From Methanothrix thermoacetophila PT (GTDB taxonomy: Archaea > Halobacteriota > Methanosarcinia > Methanotrichales > Methanotrichaceae): a stretch of 64,000 nt of DNA. Shown piece by piece: positions 17,175 through 27,134 of this stretch. The notes beneath the pieces were generated by a model. The model did no database searches, was not told where the DNA came from, and saw only the letters and a program-made list of their open reading frames with translations. Made by a program: the position numbers and the translations under genes. Numbering within the stretch: position 1 is the stretch's first letter; each line of letters begins with the position of its first letter. The stretch lies in assembly GCF_000014945.1 (NCBI RefSeq), contig NC_008553.1:930001-994000 (forward strand), written 5' to 3'.

Positions 17175-19580
17175 ATGGTGAGTATGATGCGGGTACATGC
17201 AACCCTACATATGAAAGATATTTACACCATATTAAAGGGCAACTCTAGTATATACTTGATCACATTGATCATGGTTTTTGCCATCTTTACCGTTCTCTGC
17301 AATGTTGGCATATCTGATTGGCCACAGTATCAGCAGGATGGATTTAACTCCGGAGTGACTTCTGAAAGATTCCCCGAATATCCTGTAATCCTATGGTCCG
17401 CAGATATACAGAGGGTCGATGTTACACCAGTAATTTGTGACGGAGCAGTATATGTGATTGCAGGAAATGGCACCCTTTACGCATTTGATGCGGGCACGGG
17501 AGAGGCCATATGGGCCTCGCATCTCGACGGCTGGGTTTTCCAGACCTCCACACCAGCTTGTGGTGGGAAGAAGGTATTTGCTGCAACCGATTCTGGAAAT
17601 CTCGCAGCTGTTGATCGACTGACAGGAATTAAATTATGGAATTACTCACTTACAGACAAGAGATTTGAAGCTCCTCTGACATATGACGGTTTGCGATTGT
17701 ACATAGGTGAGGGCAGCGCGTATGGAACTTCAGAAAAGAAATTCTTTTGCATATTTGATAATGGTACTGAATGCTGGAACTATACTTCAGAAACAAAAGG
17801 ATATCAATGGTGCGGATCTTGCAGTATCGGCAATTATGTTGTAGTGGGACAGAATGATGGCATCATTTTAAGCTTGAACCGAGTGAACGGAGAAGTAGCA
17901 GATGCTTTGAGTCTCAACGATAGCACAAGGCTCAGTTTTTCGCAGAATAATCCGGGCCGAATCAGAGCACCAGTCACATGCAAAGATGGTTGGATCTATA
18001 CAACATCCGAGATCACAGCAAATGAGGGTTATGTCTGGAAGATAGCTTTTGACAAAGAGACAGGAAGATTCGAAGACCGCGGCTGGAGTGTGCCTATTGG
18101 ATTTAGCACGTCGACTCCAGCGATCTTTGCGGACAGAGTATATCTCGGAGTTGGCGAACATGGTCATCCTGGGGCCTTGGTGTGCATCAATGATACCAGT
18201 GGTGATATGATATGGACCTATCCTGTGGAGGCAGGTGTTAAAGCGTCTCCAGCGATCTCAACGGCCTACGATAAACCGCGAATCATCTTCAACACAGCTC
18301 AGATCGACGGTTCTGTGTATTGTATCGAGGATTCAGGAGATCGTGGTGAGCTTCTCTGGAAGTTTGATCCACCAGATAATGGCTATATCTTGGGAGGTGT
18401 AGCCGTATATAAAGGTCGACTGTACTTTGGAACCGAAGGGGATCAGCACTATGGGAAGCTTTACTGTCTAGGCGATGATGAATGGTCGCAGTTCCATCAT
18501 GATCCGCAGCATACAGGGCTCTCAAGATCCAAAGCTCCCAGAGACAACCGCACTGCATGGATAAGTGAAGATATCAGAGCTCAACCAGGCTCCTCGGTCT
18601 CGGTGGCCAGTGGGATGGTTTTCGTAAACTGTGTTGACAGGTTGGTCTGCCTGGATCAGATATCCGGTAGGGTGCTGTGGTCGCATCCATTCAAGTCAGC
18701 GGGAGATTATGCATTCGGTTTCACTCCAGTGTATCATGACGGCAAAGTCTTCTTCACATCGGATAGAACATATTGTCTCAACGCGTCCGACGGAGAGGAG
18801 GTCTGGAGCTATACGCCACCAACAGGCAGGTTCGCCATCGATGGCAGCCCGGCGATAGCGGAGGGAAAGATCTTCGTGAGCGACTGGGATGGTCATCATT
18901 ACTACTGCCTTGAGGAAGAGACGGGCAAAGAGATCTGGAACTTTACAGTGGAAGGAAATGCACAATCCACGCCTGCAATCGATCTAAATAGATTGGTATT
19001 TGGCAGCTGGGAGTGGGGGCTTGGCGGGAGGATCTATTGTGTTCATCTCAATAACGGCACGGAGATATGGAATTTGAGCACTGAGAACTCGCCCTGTGGT
19101 TCGGCTACGATAAATGACGGCGTGGTTTACATGCCAACCTACAACTTTGATGGTGATGGAGACCTTCTCGCTTTATCTCTGGTGAATGGATCCATCCTCT
19201 GGAGAGCGGAGATAAGTCCAACAGATTCGACTCCTGCATTTGCCGATGATAGAGTGTATGTTTGTGGAGGCTGTGAGGGATTCAGCAAACTGCACACATA
19301 CTGCTTTGATGCAAAGACTGGCGAGCTGATATGGAAAACACCTTCAGAGCTGGAGATCGGCGACTGGAGGTGCTCTCCGGCATATGCTGATGGACTCGTG
19401 TTTGTTGGCAGGCCGGATTTTATGGAATATGATGGCATATTTGCCTTAAATGCCACAACAGGGGAGATCGTCTGGAGCTATCCAGCTGGTGGATCCTCAC
19501 CGGCAGTCGCTTGTGGTATGGTCTTCACCATCGGAAACGGCAGGGTGTACGCATTTGGAGATTCAAAAGCTACAGGATGA
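17175..19580 (+). CDS. Exported PQQ-type beta-propeller repeat protein
   Basis: About 801 aa built almost entirely of propeller blades of the PQQ/BamB type, seen as repeats of the form LYAFDAGTGEAIW, VDRLTGIKLWNYS, LNASDGEEVWSY and FDAKTGELIWKTP spaced 40-50 residues apart; the number suggests two propellers. The hydrophobic segment IYLITLIMVFAIFTVLCNVG near residues 27-46 is a signal peptide or anchor. Start is uncertain: ATGs at 17175, 17184, 17187 and 17211 are in frame, with GGTGAG just before 17184/17187. The fold is a binding scaffold; real PQQ use is not expected in methanogens. Thirteen bases before the CobN-fusion gene, so probably one operon. Confidence 0.85.
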   Translation: MVSMMRVHATLHMKDIYTILKGNSSIYLITLIMVFAIFTVLCNVGISDWPQYQQDGFNSGVTSERFPEYPVILWSADIQRVDVTPVICDGAVYVIAGNGTLYAFDAGTGEAIWASHLDGWVFQTSTPACGGKKVFAATDSGNLAAVDRLTGIKLWNYSLTDKRFEAPLTYDGLRLYIGEGSAYGTSEKKFFCIFDNGTECWNYTSETKGYQWCGSCSIGNYVVVGQNDGIILSLNRVNGEVADALSLNDSTRLSFSQNNPGRIRAPVTCKDGWIYTTSEITANEGYVWKIAFDKETGRFEDRGWSVPIGFSTSTPAIFADRVYLGVGEHGHPGALVCINDTSGDMIWTYPVEAGVKASPAISTAYDKPRIIFNTAQIDGSVYCIEDSGDRGELLWKFDPPDNGYILGGVAVYKGRLYFGTEGDQHYGKLYCLGDDEWSQFHHDPQHTGLSRSKAPRDNRTAWISEDIRAQPGSSVSVASGMVFVNCVDRLVCLDQISGRVLWSHPFKSAGDYAFGFTPVYHDGKVFFTSDRTYCLNASDGEEVWSYTPPTGRFAIDGSPAIAEGKIFVSDWDGHHYYCLEEETGKEIWNFTVEGNAQSTPAIDLNRLVFGSWEWGLGGRIYCVHLNNGTEIWNLSTENSPCGSATINDGVVYMPTYNFDGDGDLLALSLVNGSILWRAEISPTDSTPAFADDRVYVCGGCEGFSKLHTYCFDAKTGELIWKTPSELEIGDWRCSPAYADGLVFVGRPDFMEYDGIFALNATTGEIVWSYPAGGSSPAVACGMVFTIGNGRVYAFGDSKATG

Positions 19581-19593
19581 GGGGAACTGGTTT

Positions 19594-22500
19594 ATGAGGA
19601 ATTTAAAAACCAAACATTCGTTCTTTGTCGTTAATCTTGGTCTCGCCCTGATCATATCGCTGATGCTGCAGGCGAGCGCGGAGTTTGTGACGTTCCATGG
19701 CGATAACCAGAGGAGCGGCAATGTTAGCGGTTCAGGTCCTGATTCGCCTGAGCTCCTGTGGAGCACGAGCCTCACCGGCCATGGATACATAGGTGGATCG
19801 GCCTCGATTTCATCCGGCAGGGTCTTCGTCTCGAACTGGCCTGACATGACCTTCAAGGGAGAGCTGGGGCTTGCGTGCATCGATGAGAGAAACGGAACGG
19901 TTCTCTGGATAAACCCAGTAGGCGGAAAGGGCGGGGCATCAACACCAGCCGTCTTTGGTAACAAGGTCTTCACAGGCTCACTGACCGGTGAGATCTACTG
20001 TGTGGATGTTCTTACTGGCAAAACTCTGTGGAACAGAACCATAGAGCGGGACCCGAAGTACTGGGGTGTCGCATCCTCCCCTCTCATCGAGAACGGTACT
20101 CTCTACGTGATGAGCTTCTCCGATGGTGCGCTCCATGCGCTGAGTCTGGATGGCGATGAGCTCTGGAATGTATCGACAGGATCCGTATCGCCGTTCGCAT
20201 CCCCTGCCGCATCTGGAGAGAGGATATACTTCCCCGGAGGGGATCCTGCTCTCTACTGCATCAATGCCACCACACAGAAGATCGTATGGAAGACGCCTGC
20301 AGATGCTGTTATCACCTCAAGCCCTGCTATCTGGAACAGCACAGTATTCTTTGTAACGGAGAGATCGATCTCGGCCCTGAACGCCACCACTGGCAGCACC
20401 CTCTGGCAAAGGAGCATCAACGGCACAGAATCAACCCCAGCGATCGCATTCGGCCGCGTTTATGTGGGAACGGCTGATGGGCATGTGGTCTGTCTTGACA
20501 CAAACGGCTCTCAGATCTGGGAGACTGAGGTTAACGGACCCGTGAGATCTTCGCCCCTCTTCCTGGACGGCAGGATATATTTCGGCACCAATACCGATGG
20601 AGGAGCTGTTTACGCGCTAAATGCATCCGATGGATCGGTTGTGTGGATGTATACTGTGAATGAGTACATCATGTCCTCGCCCTCAGCATCTGATGGGATC
20701 TTGTTCATAGGAGCTGATGATGGGAGGCTATACGCATTCAGCTCCCTTCAGAAAGATCTGCTCTGGAGCGGCGAGGTTGTTCTCGAAAACAAGAGCCTGA
20801 ATGTGAGTGTGAAGGGCGATGTTTACACCATCAGCATGAAAAGCGCGCTGGGGGCGCTGATATCATTCGCATCCTCGAATGGAATTAACGTCAGCGTGAA
20901 CGATTCCCTTATCAGCATCTACGGATTGACGGTCGAGTCGATAGGAGATCTTGTCTCCACAAAAGAGAGAGCCTGGAGGTACTGGGTAAACTATCCCGAT
21001 GAGCCCGTGCCTTTAACCGGACCGGAGTCTGCGATGCTGAATGACGGAGATCGTCTGGTTTTCTACTACGGGGAGAGGAACTCCAGGCCAGAGGATTGTC
21101 CCAGGATCGAGATCACCGCCAGGCTGAGCAAACCGGATGCGCTCTTCGTCACGGTCGGCCAGCAGCCGTCCCTCCGGGAGGTGATGAGAGATGTGCCGCT
21201 GAACATAACCCTCACATCGCCTGACATGCTTGATCCAGAGATGAACCTCTCCAAATACAGTCTGATCTTTCTGGAGATGATCGGCAGCGATTCTGCATCA
21301 GTGCTTGAAACTCTACTGGAGGAGCCGAAGAGAAGGGGCGTGCCCGTGGTGCTCCTGAACTCTCCTGGATACCAGAATCTTGCGAGCGTGAACCTGAGCG
21401 CCCATCCTGATATCGAGCTCTACTGGGAGTACGGCGGAGTGGAGAACATGCGCCGGCTCATCGCATATCTGGCTGCGCATTTCTGCGGAGTCGATGTGAT
21501 GGTTGATGCGCCCATGCCTGCGCCGAAGGAGTACATCTACCATCCTGACGCTCCGGATCTGTTTGAGAATATAACCTCTTACATGGAATGGTACCGTTAC
21601 AACACCAGCGCCCCGACTGTTGGAATCGCAAGCTATTACGGAGATATGGGCCAGCCAGACAGGATCGATCTGATCAGGGCGTTCGAGAGAAGGGGCGCGA
21701 ATGTCATATGCATAGGCTTCTCGAATGCATCCTCTCTGGAGAGGTTCTTTGTTCTGAACAACACCTCTCTGGTCGACCTTGCCATTGTCACCAAGTCATT
21801 CCGTCTGAGCTATGGTGATCCTGATAGAGGCGTGGAGATCCTGGAGTCGCTGAACGTGCCGGTACTTCGCGGAATGCGGCTCTACTACCAGTCACCCATG
21901 GAATGGACCAACTCCAGTATCAACCCCATGGAGCTCTACTTCCAGGTCGCGCTCCCTGAGATGGATGGTATCTTCGATCCCATCGCGATCTCGGGCAAGA
22001 ACGATACCGTGTACTCCTCCATAGAGCCTGAGGTGGAGAGGATTGCGGATCGTGCCATGGCGCAGATCAGGCTGCAAAAGCCCAACTCTGAGAAGAGGGT
22101 TGCCATAATCTACTACAACCACGGCGGCGGGAAGGACAACATCGAGGGGTGCTACCTCAACGTCCCGAGGAGCCTGAGAAATATCCTGGAGCACATGAAG
22201 AGGCTGGGGTATAGGATCGAGAGTGATGTTCCTGATGAGAAGGTCCTGGTGGATCTCCTGGCCCATCAAGGCACGAACGTGGGCACATGGGCCCCCGGAG
22301 AGCTGGACGCGATGGTCAAAGGGGGAAACGCAACACTGATCCCCGCAGAGGAGTACATCCAGTGGTTCGAGGAGCTTCCCGAGGACCGGCAGATGGAGGC
22401 CGTTAATCACTGGGGTCCACCGCCTGGGGACATCATGGTCTTCAGGAACTCCAGCGGCTCGTACATGGTCATACCGAAGCTGTCATTCGGAAATGTGATA

Positions 22501-25032
22501 CTGCTGCCGCAGCCGAGCAGGGGGTGGCTTGAGAACGGGACGGTTCTTTACCACTCCACAGATGTGCCTCCACACCATCAGTACATAGCATTCTACCTAT
22601 GGCTGAAGCACGAATTCGGCGCAGACGCCATAATCCACCTGGGCAAGCATGGAACCCAGGAGTGGCTTCCCGGCAGAGAGGGAGTGGTTGGAGGAGACGA
22701 CTGGCCTGCCCTCCTCGTTCAGGACGTACCTGTTGTTTACCCTTACATCGTGGATAACATCGCGGAGGGGACTCAGGCGAAGAGGCGTGGTGACGCTGTG
22801 ATGATCTCTCACCTCACTCCACCAATAGTCGCTGCAGGCCTCTACGGAAACCTCTCGGATCTGAAGGAGAGCGTGGACGAGTACAGGAACGTGCTCAACG
22901 AGAGCGTAAAGGACGAGTACAGGATGAAGATACTGGAAACATGCAGAGACCTCCATCTGGATGAGGATCTCGGCGCGAACCTGAGCGCTCTTCAGGAGCC
23001 TGCTGCGTTCGAAGAGTTCCTGCCAGAGCTTGAGGATTATCTGGAGGAGCTGAAGAGCTCTTTCATGCCCTATGGGCTGCACACATTCGGCCAGCCCTAC
23101 GAGAACGACTCGCTAGTTGCCATGGTGCGGTCGATGCTCGGCGACTCGTACATCAAGGAGATCGAGGGGGCGCTCAACTCCTCTGATGTAGATCGGATCG
23201 AGAACGTATCCTCCTCTCTTCTTTACGAGGTCGTGATAAACGGCTCATCTCCAGAGACTGCTCAGGAGAATCTTCTCGGAGAGACCGGCTCCAACCTGAC
23301 AGAGATCCTGAACCTCTCGAGAATATACGCTGATGGTTTGAGAAGCTGTGAGAATGAGCTCACAAACATGACGAATGCCCTGAGCGCAGGCTACATACCA
23401 CCATCGCCAGCTGACGATCCGATAAGGGATCCGCAGGTGCTCCCGACAGGTAGGAACTTCAGGTCTGTGGATCCTCGAAGGGTTCCTACGCCTGCCGCAT
23501 GGGAGGTGGGGAGAAAACTCGCTGAGGAGCTCCTCGATGAGTACAGGCTGAAGCACAACGGCACATACCCGAGAAAGATGGCCATAGTCCTATGGGCCTG
23601 GGCGATGACAGATCATGGGGTGGTCGACTCTGAGATCCTCCAGCTCATCGGTGCCAGGCCTGTTTATGATGCATACGGCGGAGTGAGCGATGTCGCGCTT
23701 GTACCATTATCAGAGCTGGGCAGGCCCAGGATAGATGTCGTTGTGGTTCCGTCCGGTCTTTACAGAGATCTCTTCCCCGAAAAGCTCAGGCTCATAGATA
23801 AGGCCATACGGCTCGCTGCAAACGACACAGATGCAACATATCCGAATTACATCAGGGAGAACTCAGAGATCCTGAAAGATATGCTTCTCCAGACAGGCAA
23901 CTACACCGCAGAGGATGCGGAGTTTCTCTCCAGATCCCGGATATTCCTGGAGGCTGCAGGCACATACGGCCCCAACCTTGACGCGCCGGTATCTGCGAGC
24001 GACAGATGGGAGAACGATTCAGAGCTTGGCAGCCTCTTCATATCCAGGATGTCCTACATCTACGGCGATGGTATATGGGGCGGGAGGTTCGATTCGGGCA
24101 GATCTCTGTCCTTAGAGCAGCAGATGGAGGTTTACACCGCAAACCTAAGAGATGTGGATGCAGCTGTCCATCACACGAACTCCAACCTCTACGGATTCAT
24201 CGATAACGACGATGTCTTCCAATATCTTGGAGGCATAGCTCTTGCAGTCAGGACAGTGACCGGCTCCACTCCGGAGATGTACGTCACTGATGTGAGAGAT
24301 CCGAGAAAGGAACGTGTCCATGAGCTGGGCGAGTTCTTCTCGAGGGAGTTAAGGACGAGGTACTACAACCCGAAATGGATCCAGGGGATGATGGAGCAGG
24401 GATACTCTGGGGCCAGAGAGATGGACAGGTTCGTCGAGTACCTGTGGGGATGGGAGACCACGGTGCCTGAGCTTGTGAGCGAGAACACCTGGAACGAGGT
24501 TCACGATATCTATGTTGAGGATAGATATAATCTGGGGCTGCAGGAGTTCTTCAGGGAGAACAATCCGTGGGCTGCGCAGGTGATGGATGCGAGGCTTCTT
24601 GAGACAGCGAGAAAGGATAGATGGCATCCATCGGCCGGGGTTCTGGAGGATCTCGCTGAGGAGTACAGAGATCTGGTCGAGGATTACGGGATTGCGTGCT
24701 GCCACCACACGTGCGGCAATATTCTTTTGAAGGAGTACATGAGCGGAATGCTTCCTTCTACCACAACGTCTTCGACCGGCCATGCTGTGAAGTCCGGTAG
24801 CTCCTCGCGTTCGAGGCATCCATACATGGAGAACAGCACAATCCCTCAGGGTGTCGGGTCAGATATGGAGAAACAGCCCGAATCAGAGGCGGATAACGTG
24901 AGGGGGTATGTGATGGAGAATGTCACTGTGGATGCTGCAGTTCCTCCTGTATCAGGGGTGCCGCTGTTCGGGATAGCTCTTGTGCTTTTCCTGCTCCTCC
25001 TGGTTGCAGCAGGCATGTGGCGGAGGGGATAA
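19594..25032 (+). CDS. Surface-anchored fusion: PQQ-type propeller, DUF4430-like segment, CobN-like chelatase region, C-terminal TM anchor
   Basis: 1812 aa from the ATG at 19594, thirteen bases after the preceding stop with GAGGGGAA as ribosome site. Order: signal peptide NLGLALIISLMLQASA (1-30); about eight propeller blades (about 35-390, e.g. CVDVLTGKTLWNRT); a DUF4430-like segment (about 395-505, ALISFASSNGIN, RAWRYWVNYP); a full CobN/BchH-like region (about 510-1705) with the hallmark HLGKHGTQEWLPGREG near residue 1015, VYPYIVDNIAEGTQAKRR and the C-terminal NNPWAAQVMDARLLETARKDRW; a Ser/Thr-rich linker; TM helix LFGIALVLFLLLLVAAG and a basic tail. Many NxS/T sequons support an outside location. 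CobN inserts cobalt into the corrin ring with CobS/CobT ATPases in the cytoplasm; an ATP-dependent role outside is unlikely, so binding of a tetrapyrrole or metal is inferred. Confidence 0.9.
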   Translation: MRNLKTKHSFFVVNLGLALIISLMLQASAEFVTFHGDNQRSGNVSGSGPDSPELLWSTSLTGHGYIGGSASISSGRVFVSNWPDMTFKGELGLACIDERNGTVLWINPVGGKGGASTPAVFGNKVFTGSLTGEIYCVDVLTGKTLWNRTIERDPKYWGVASSPLIENGTLYVMSFSDGALHALSLDGDELWNVSTGSVSPFASPAASGERIYFPGGDPALYCINATTQKIVWKTPADAVITSSPAIWNSTVFFVTERSISALNATTGSTLWQRSINGTESTPAIAFGRVYVGTADGHVVCLDTNGSQIWETEVNGPVRSSPLFLDGRIYFGTNTDGGAVYALNASDGSVVWMYTVNEYIMSSPSASDGILFIGADDGRLYAFSSLQKDLLWSGEVVLENKSLNVSVKGDVYTISMKSALGALISFASSNGINVSVNDSLISIYGLTVESIGDLVSTKERAWRYWVNYPDEPVPLTGPESAMLNDGDRLVFYYGERNSRPEDCPRIEITARLSKPDALFVTVGQQPSLREVMRDVPLNITLTSPDMLDPEMNLSKYSLIFLEMIGSDSASVLETLLEEPKRRGVPVVLLNSPGYQNLASVNLSAHPDIELYWEYGGVENMRRLIAYLAAHFCGVDVMVDAPMPAPKEYIYHPDAPDLFENITSYMEWYRYNTSAPTVGIASYYGDMGQPDRIDLIRAFERRGANVICIGFSNASSLERFFVLNNTSLVDLAIVTKSFRLSYGDPDRGVEILESLNVPVLRGMRLYYQSPMEWTNSSINPMELYFQVALPEMDGIFDPIAISGKNDTVYSSIEPEVERIADRAMAQIRLQKPNSEKRVAIIYYNHGGGKDNIEGCYLNVPRSLRNILEHMKRLGYRIESDVPDEKVLVDLLAHQGTNVGTWAPGELDAMVKGGNATLIPAEEYIQWFEELPEDRQMEAVNHWGPPPGDIMVFRNSSGSYMVIPKLSFGNVILLPQPSRGWLENGTVLYHSTDVPPHHQYIAFYLWLKHEFGADAIIHLGKHGTQEWLPGREGVVGGDDWPALLVQDVPVVYPYIVDNIAEGTQAKRRGDAVMISHLTPPIVAAGLYGNLSDLKESVDEYRNVLNESVKDEYRMKILETCRDLHLDEDLGANLSALQEPAAFEEFLPELEDYLEELKSSFMPYGLHTFGQPYENDSLVAMVRSMLGDSYIKEIEGALNSSDVDRIENVSSSLLYEVVINGSSPETAQENLLGETGSNLTEILNLSRIYADGLRSCENELTNMTNALSAGYIPPSPADDPIRDPQVLPTGRNFRSVDPRRVPTPAAWEVGRKLAEELLDEYRLKHNGTYPRKMAIVLWAWAMTDHGVVDSEILQLIGARPVYDAYGGVSDVALVPLSELGRPRIDVVVVPSGLYRDLFPEKLRLIDKAIRLAANDTDATYPNYIRENSEILKDMLLQTGNYTAEDAEFLSRSRIFLEAAGTYGPNLDAPVSASDRWENDSELGSLFISRMSYIYGDGIWGGRFDSGRSLSLEQQMEVYTANLRDVDAAVHHTNSNLYGFIDNDDVFQYLGGIALAVRTVTGSTPEMYVTDVRDPRKERVHELGEFFSRELRTRYYNPKWIQGMMEQGYSGAREMDRFVEYLWGWETTVPELVSENTWNEVHDIYVEDRYNLGLQEFFRENNPWAAQVMDARLLETARKDRWHPSAGVLEDLAEEYRDLVEDYGIACCHHTCGNILLKEYMSGMLPSTTTSSTGHAVKSGSSSRSRHPYMENSTIPQGVGSDMEKQPESEADNVRGYVMENVTVDAAVPPVSGVPLFGIALVLFLLLLVAAGMWRRG

Positions 25033-25167
25033 ATAAATTGCTCTCCCTCTGATTCAACGGACCGGCAATCTTGCATATGGGGTAGAGGCGTGTGATGCTG
25101 GCTGTACAGAGCTCACAACTCCGACGATTCGGCCTCATGAGCCACCTAGCTTACACCAAATGGAAAT

Positions 25168-25291
25168 CGCTCTTGTGTGTTCAACAACTTAGAGGACATG
25201 TAGTCTGGTTGTTGGAAGCACTCATTCATTCTCCAAGAACGCATGCCTGGGCCATTGTCTTTCCGGGAAAGTCATCATATGGATAAGAGCG
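25168..25291. mobile_element. Family A MITE, copy 2, with perfect 8-bp duplication
   Basis: 124 bp, identical to copy 1. Flanked by ATGGAAAT at 25160-25167 and again at 25292-25299, a perfect 8-bp target duplication. Terminal arms CGCTCTTGT / ATAAGAGCG. Lies between the CobN-fusion gene and a family B element. Confidence 0.95.
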
Positions 25292-25311
25292 ATGGAAATA
25301 CACTTCCACGG

Positions 25312-25400
25312 ACCTGTCCGGATGATAAGAGCTGAGACCAGAAATCTGGACCTTACCACCCTCTGCAGCTCGGATACACCTAATCCTCATTCGGACACGT
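25312..25400. repeat. Family B inverted-repeat element, copy 1
   Basis: Ends ACCTGTCCG (25312-25320) and CGGACACGT (25392-25400); internal palindrome CCAGAAATCTGG. Same arms and core occur at 39441-39521, and related ones at 58620-58696 and 51196-51279. Positioned about 20 bases before a TATA-like GCTATAAT and 57 bases before the start of the Lrp-type regulator. Confidence 0.8.
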
Positions 25401-25456
25401 ACACCTCCACAAGCGTAAAGGCTATAATCAGATCGTGCATCGTTATACAGGATTCT

Positions 25457-25936
25457 ATGAACGAGATTCTGCAGATACTCTCTGAAAATGCACGGGCTAC
25501 GCCAGCGGAGATCGCGGCTCTTCTAGGCAGAACTGAAGAGGAGGTGGCCCGCGAGATAAAGGAGCTGGAGGACTCAGGGGTCATACGGAAGTACATCACA
25601 ATTATAGACTGGGAGAAGGCATCTGAAAGCTATGTTTACGCGGTTATAGAGCTGAAGGTGGCCCTTCAGAGGTCGACAGGCTACGATTCCGTTGCAGAGA
25701 GGATCGCGAGATTCTCTGAGGTTCAGTCTGTCCGGCTCATATCAGGGGATCACGACCTCTCGGTCACAGTTCGCGGCAGATCCATGAAAGATGTGGCGTT
25801 CTTTGTGGCAGAGAAGATCGCACCCCTGGAGGGGGTCCAGTCGACATGCACTCATTTCATACTGAAGAGCTATAAGGAGCACGGGGTCATTCTCACTGAT
25901 AGGCCCAAGCCAAAGAGACTGGTGATAACAGCATGA
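25457..25936 (+). CDS. Lrp/AsnC-family transcription regulator
   Basis: 159 aa from the ATG at 25457 (MNEILQILSENARATPAEIA); the frame is open further upstream but that part is family B repeat DNA. N-terminal HTH (ATPAEIAALLGRTEEEVAREIKELEDSGVIRKYITI, given here only as the region 25490-25600) and a C-terminal RAM-type alpha-beta domain (VQSVRLISGDHDLSV) which in Lrp proteins binds amino acids and builds octamers. It overlaps the aminotransferase gene by four bases (ATGA), so it probably controls its own operon in answer to an amino acid. Confidence 0.92.
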   Translation: MNEILQILSENARATPAEIAALLGRTEEEVAREIKELEDSGVIRKYITIIDWEKASESYVYAVIELKVALQRSTGYDSVAERIARFSEVQSVRLISGDHDLSVTVRGRSMKDVAFFVAEKIAPLEGVQSTCTHFILKSYKEHGVILTDRPKPKRLVITA

Positions 25937-27123
25937 CTCTTCTCAGAGAGGTTCACGCATGGAATGCTGAGTCCCATCTCTCCCAGACCGTGAGAGATCT
26001 GCCGCCATCCGGGATCCGAAGGTTCTTCGACCTGGTGAACGAGATGGACGAGGCTATAAGCCTGGGGGTCGGCGAGCCGGACTTCGTCACGCCATGGCAT
26101 GTCAGGGAGGCCTGCATATACTCCCTCGAGTCCGGCTACACCTCATACACATCAAACAAGGGCATGCCCGAGCTGCGTGAGGCCATCGCGGATTTCACTA
26201 AGGAGCAGCTTGGGCTCGACTACGATCCCACCGATCAGATACTCGTGACCACGGGCGTGAGCGAGGCCGTGGATCTGGCATTCAGGGCGACGCTCAACCC
26301 GGGAGATGAGGTGATAGTGCCCGAGCCCTGCTACGTCGCATACGTTCCTGACATAATCCTGGCAGGGGGCGTGCCCAGACAGATCCCAACAAGAATCGAT
26401 GATGAGTTCAGAGTCACTCCGGAATCGATCGTACCAGCGATCACCGAGAAGACGAAAGCTCTGGTGCTGAGCTACCCGAACAATCCAACGGGCGCGATAA
26501 TGACACGCAGCGATCTCGAGAGCATAGCAGATCTGGTTGTGGAGCACGACCTTCTCGTCATATCTGATGAGGTCTATGGCATGCTCACGTACTCCGGCAC
26601 GCATGCTAGCTTCGCACAGCTTGATGGCATGTACGAGAGGACGATCATACTCAACGGTCTCTCGAAATCGCATGCTATGACCGGATGGCGGATAGGCTAT
26701 GCGCTTGGCGATCCGATGCTCATAGGCGCCATGACGAAGATACATCAGTACACGATGCTCTGTGCTCCGATAATGTCGCAGATGGCGGCCATCGAGGCCC
26801 TCCTGCATGGAGAGGAGGAGATGCTCAAGATGAAGCACGAGTACAACCTGAGGAGACGGCTCTTTGTCGCCGGACTGAACAGGATAGGTCTGCGGTGCAT
26901 AGAGCCACAGGGTGCCTTCTACGCGTTCCCATCGATCGCCGAGACCGGTTTGTCATCAGAAGCCTTTGCAGAGCGCCTGCTCAGGGAGCAGAGGGTGGCT
27001 GTTGTCCCGGGGAACGTCTTTGGGCAGAGCGGCGAGGGATTCCTGAGGTGCTCATACGCCACGTCCAGGGAGGAGCTCATCGAGGCGCTGGACAGGATCG
27101 AGACGTTCCTGGATGGGCTGTAG
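25933..27123 (+). CDS. PLP-dependent aminotransferase class I/II (AspC-like)
   Basis: 396 aa, fold type I aminotransferase. Visible: SLGVGEPDFVTPWH near the start, SYPNNPTGAIM, ISDEVYGMLTY with the PLP-contacting Asp and Tyr, the Schiff-base Lys in ILNGLSKSHAMTGWRIGYA, and the substrate Arg in EGFLRCSYATSREEL. Closest in character to archaeal aspartate or aromatic aminotransferases; the exact substrate cannot be read from sequence. Translated together with the Lrp regulator upstream. The CDP-alcohol phosphotransferase gene follows after eleven bases. Confidence 0.9.
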   Translation: MTLLREVHAWNAESHLSQTVRDLPPSGIRRFFDLVNEMDEAISLGVGEPDFVTPWHVREACIYSLESGYTSYTSNKGMPELREAIADFTKEQLGLDYDPTDQILVTTGVSEAVDLAFRATLNPGDEVIVPEPCYVAYVPDIILAGGVPRQIPTRIDDEFRVTPESIVPAITEKTKALVLSYPNNPTGAIMTRSDLESIADLVVEHDLLVISDEVYGMLTYSGTHASFAQLDGMYERTIILNGLSKSHAMTGWRIGYALGDPMLIGAMTKIHQYTMLCAPIMSQMAAIEALLHGEEEMLKMKHEYNLRRRLFVAGLNRIGLRCIEPQGAFYAFPSIAETGLSSEAFAERLLREQRVAVVPGNVFGQSGEGFLRCSYATSREELIEALDRIETFLDGL

Positions 27124-27134
27124 CAGGTGGGCTG

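Noticed and set aside
17175-19580. True PQQ-dependent dehydrogenase
   Set aside because: Only structural blade motifs are present; no catalytic Asp/Glu or disulfide arrangement of quinoprotein dehydrogenases was seen, and methanogens are not known to make PQQ.
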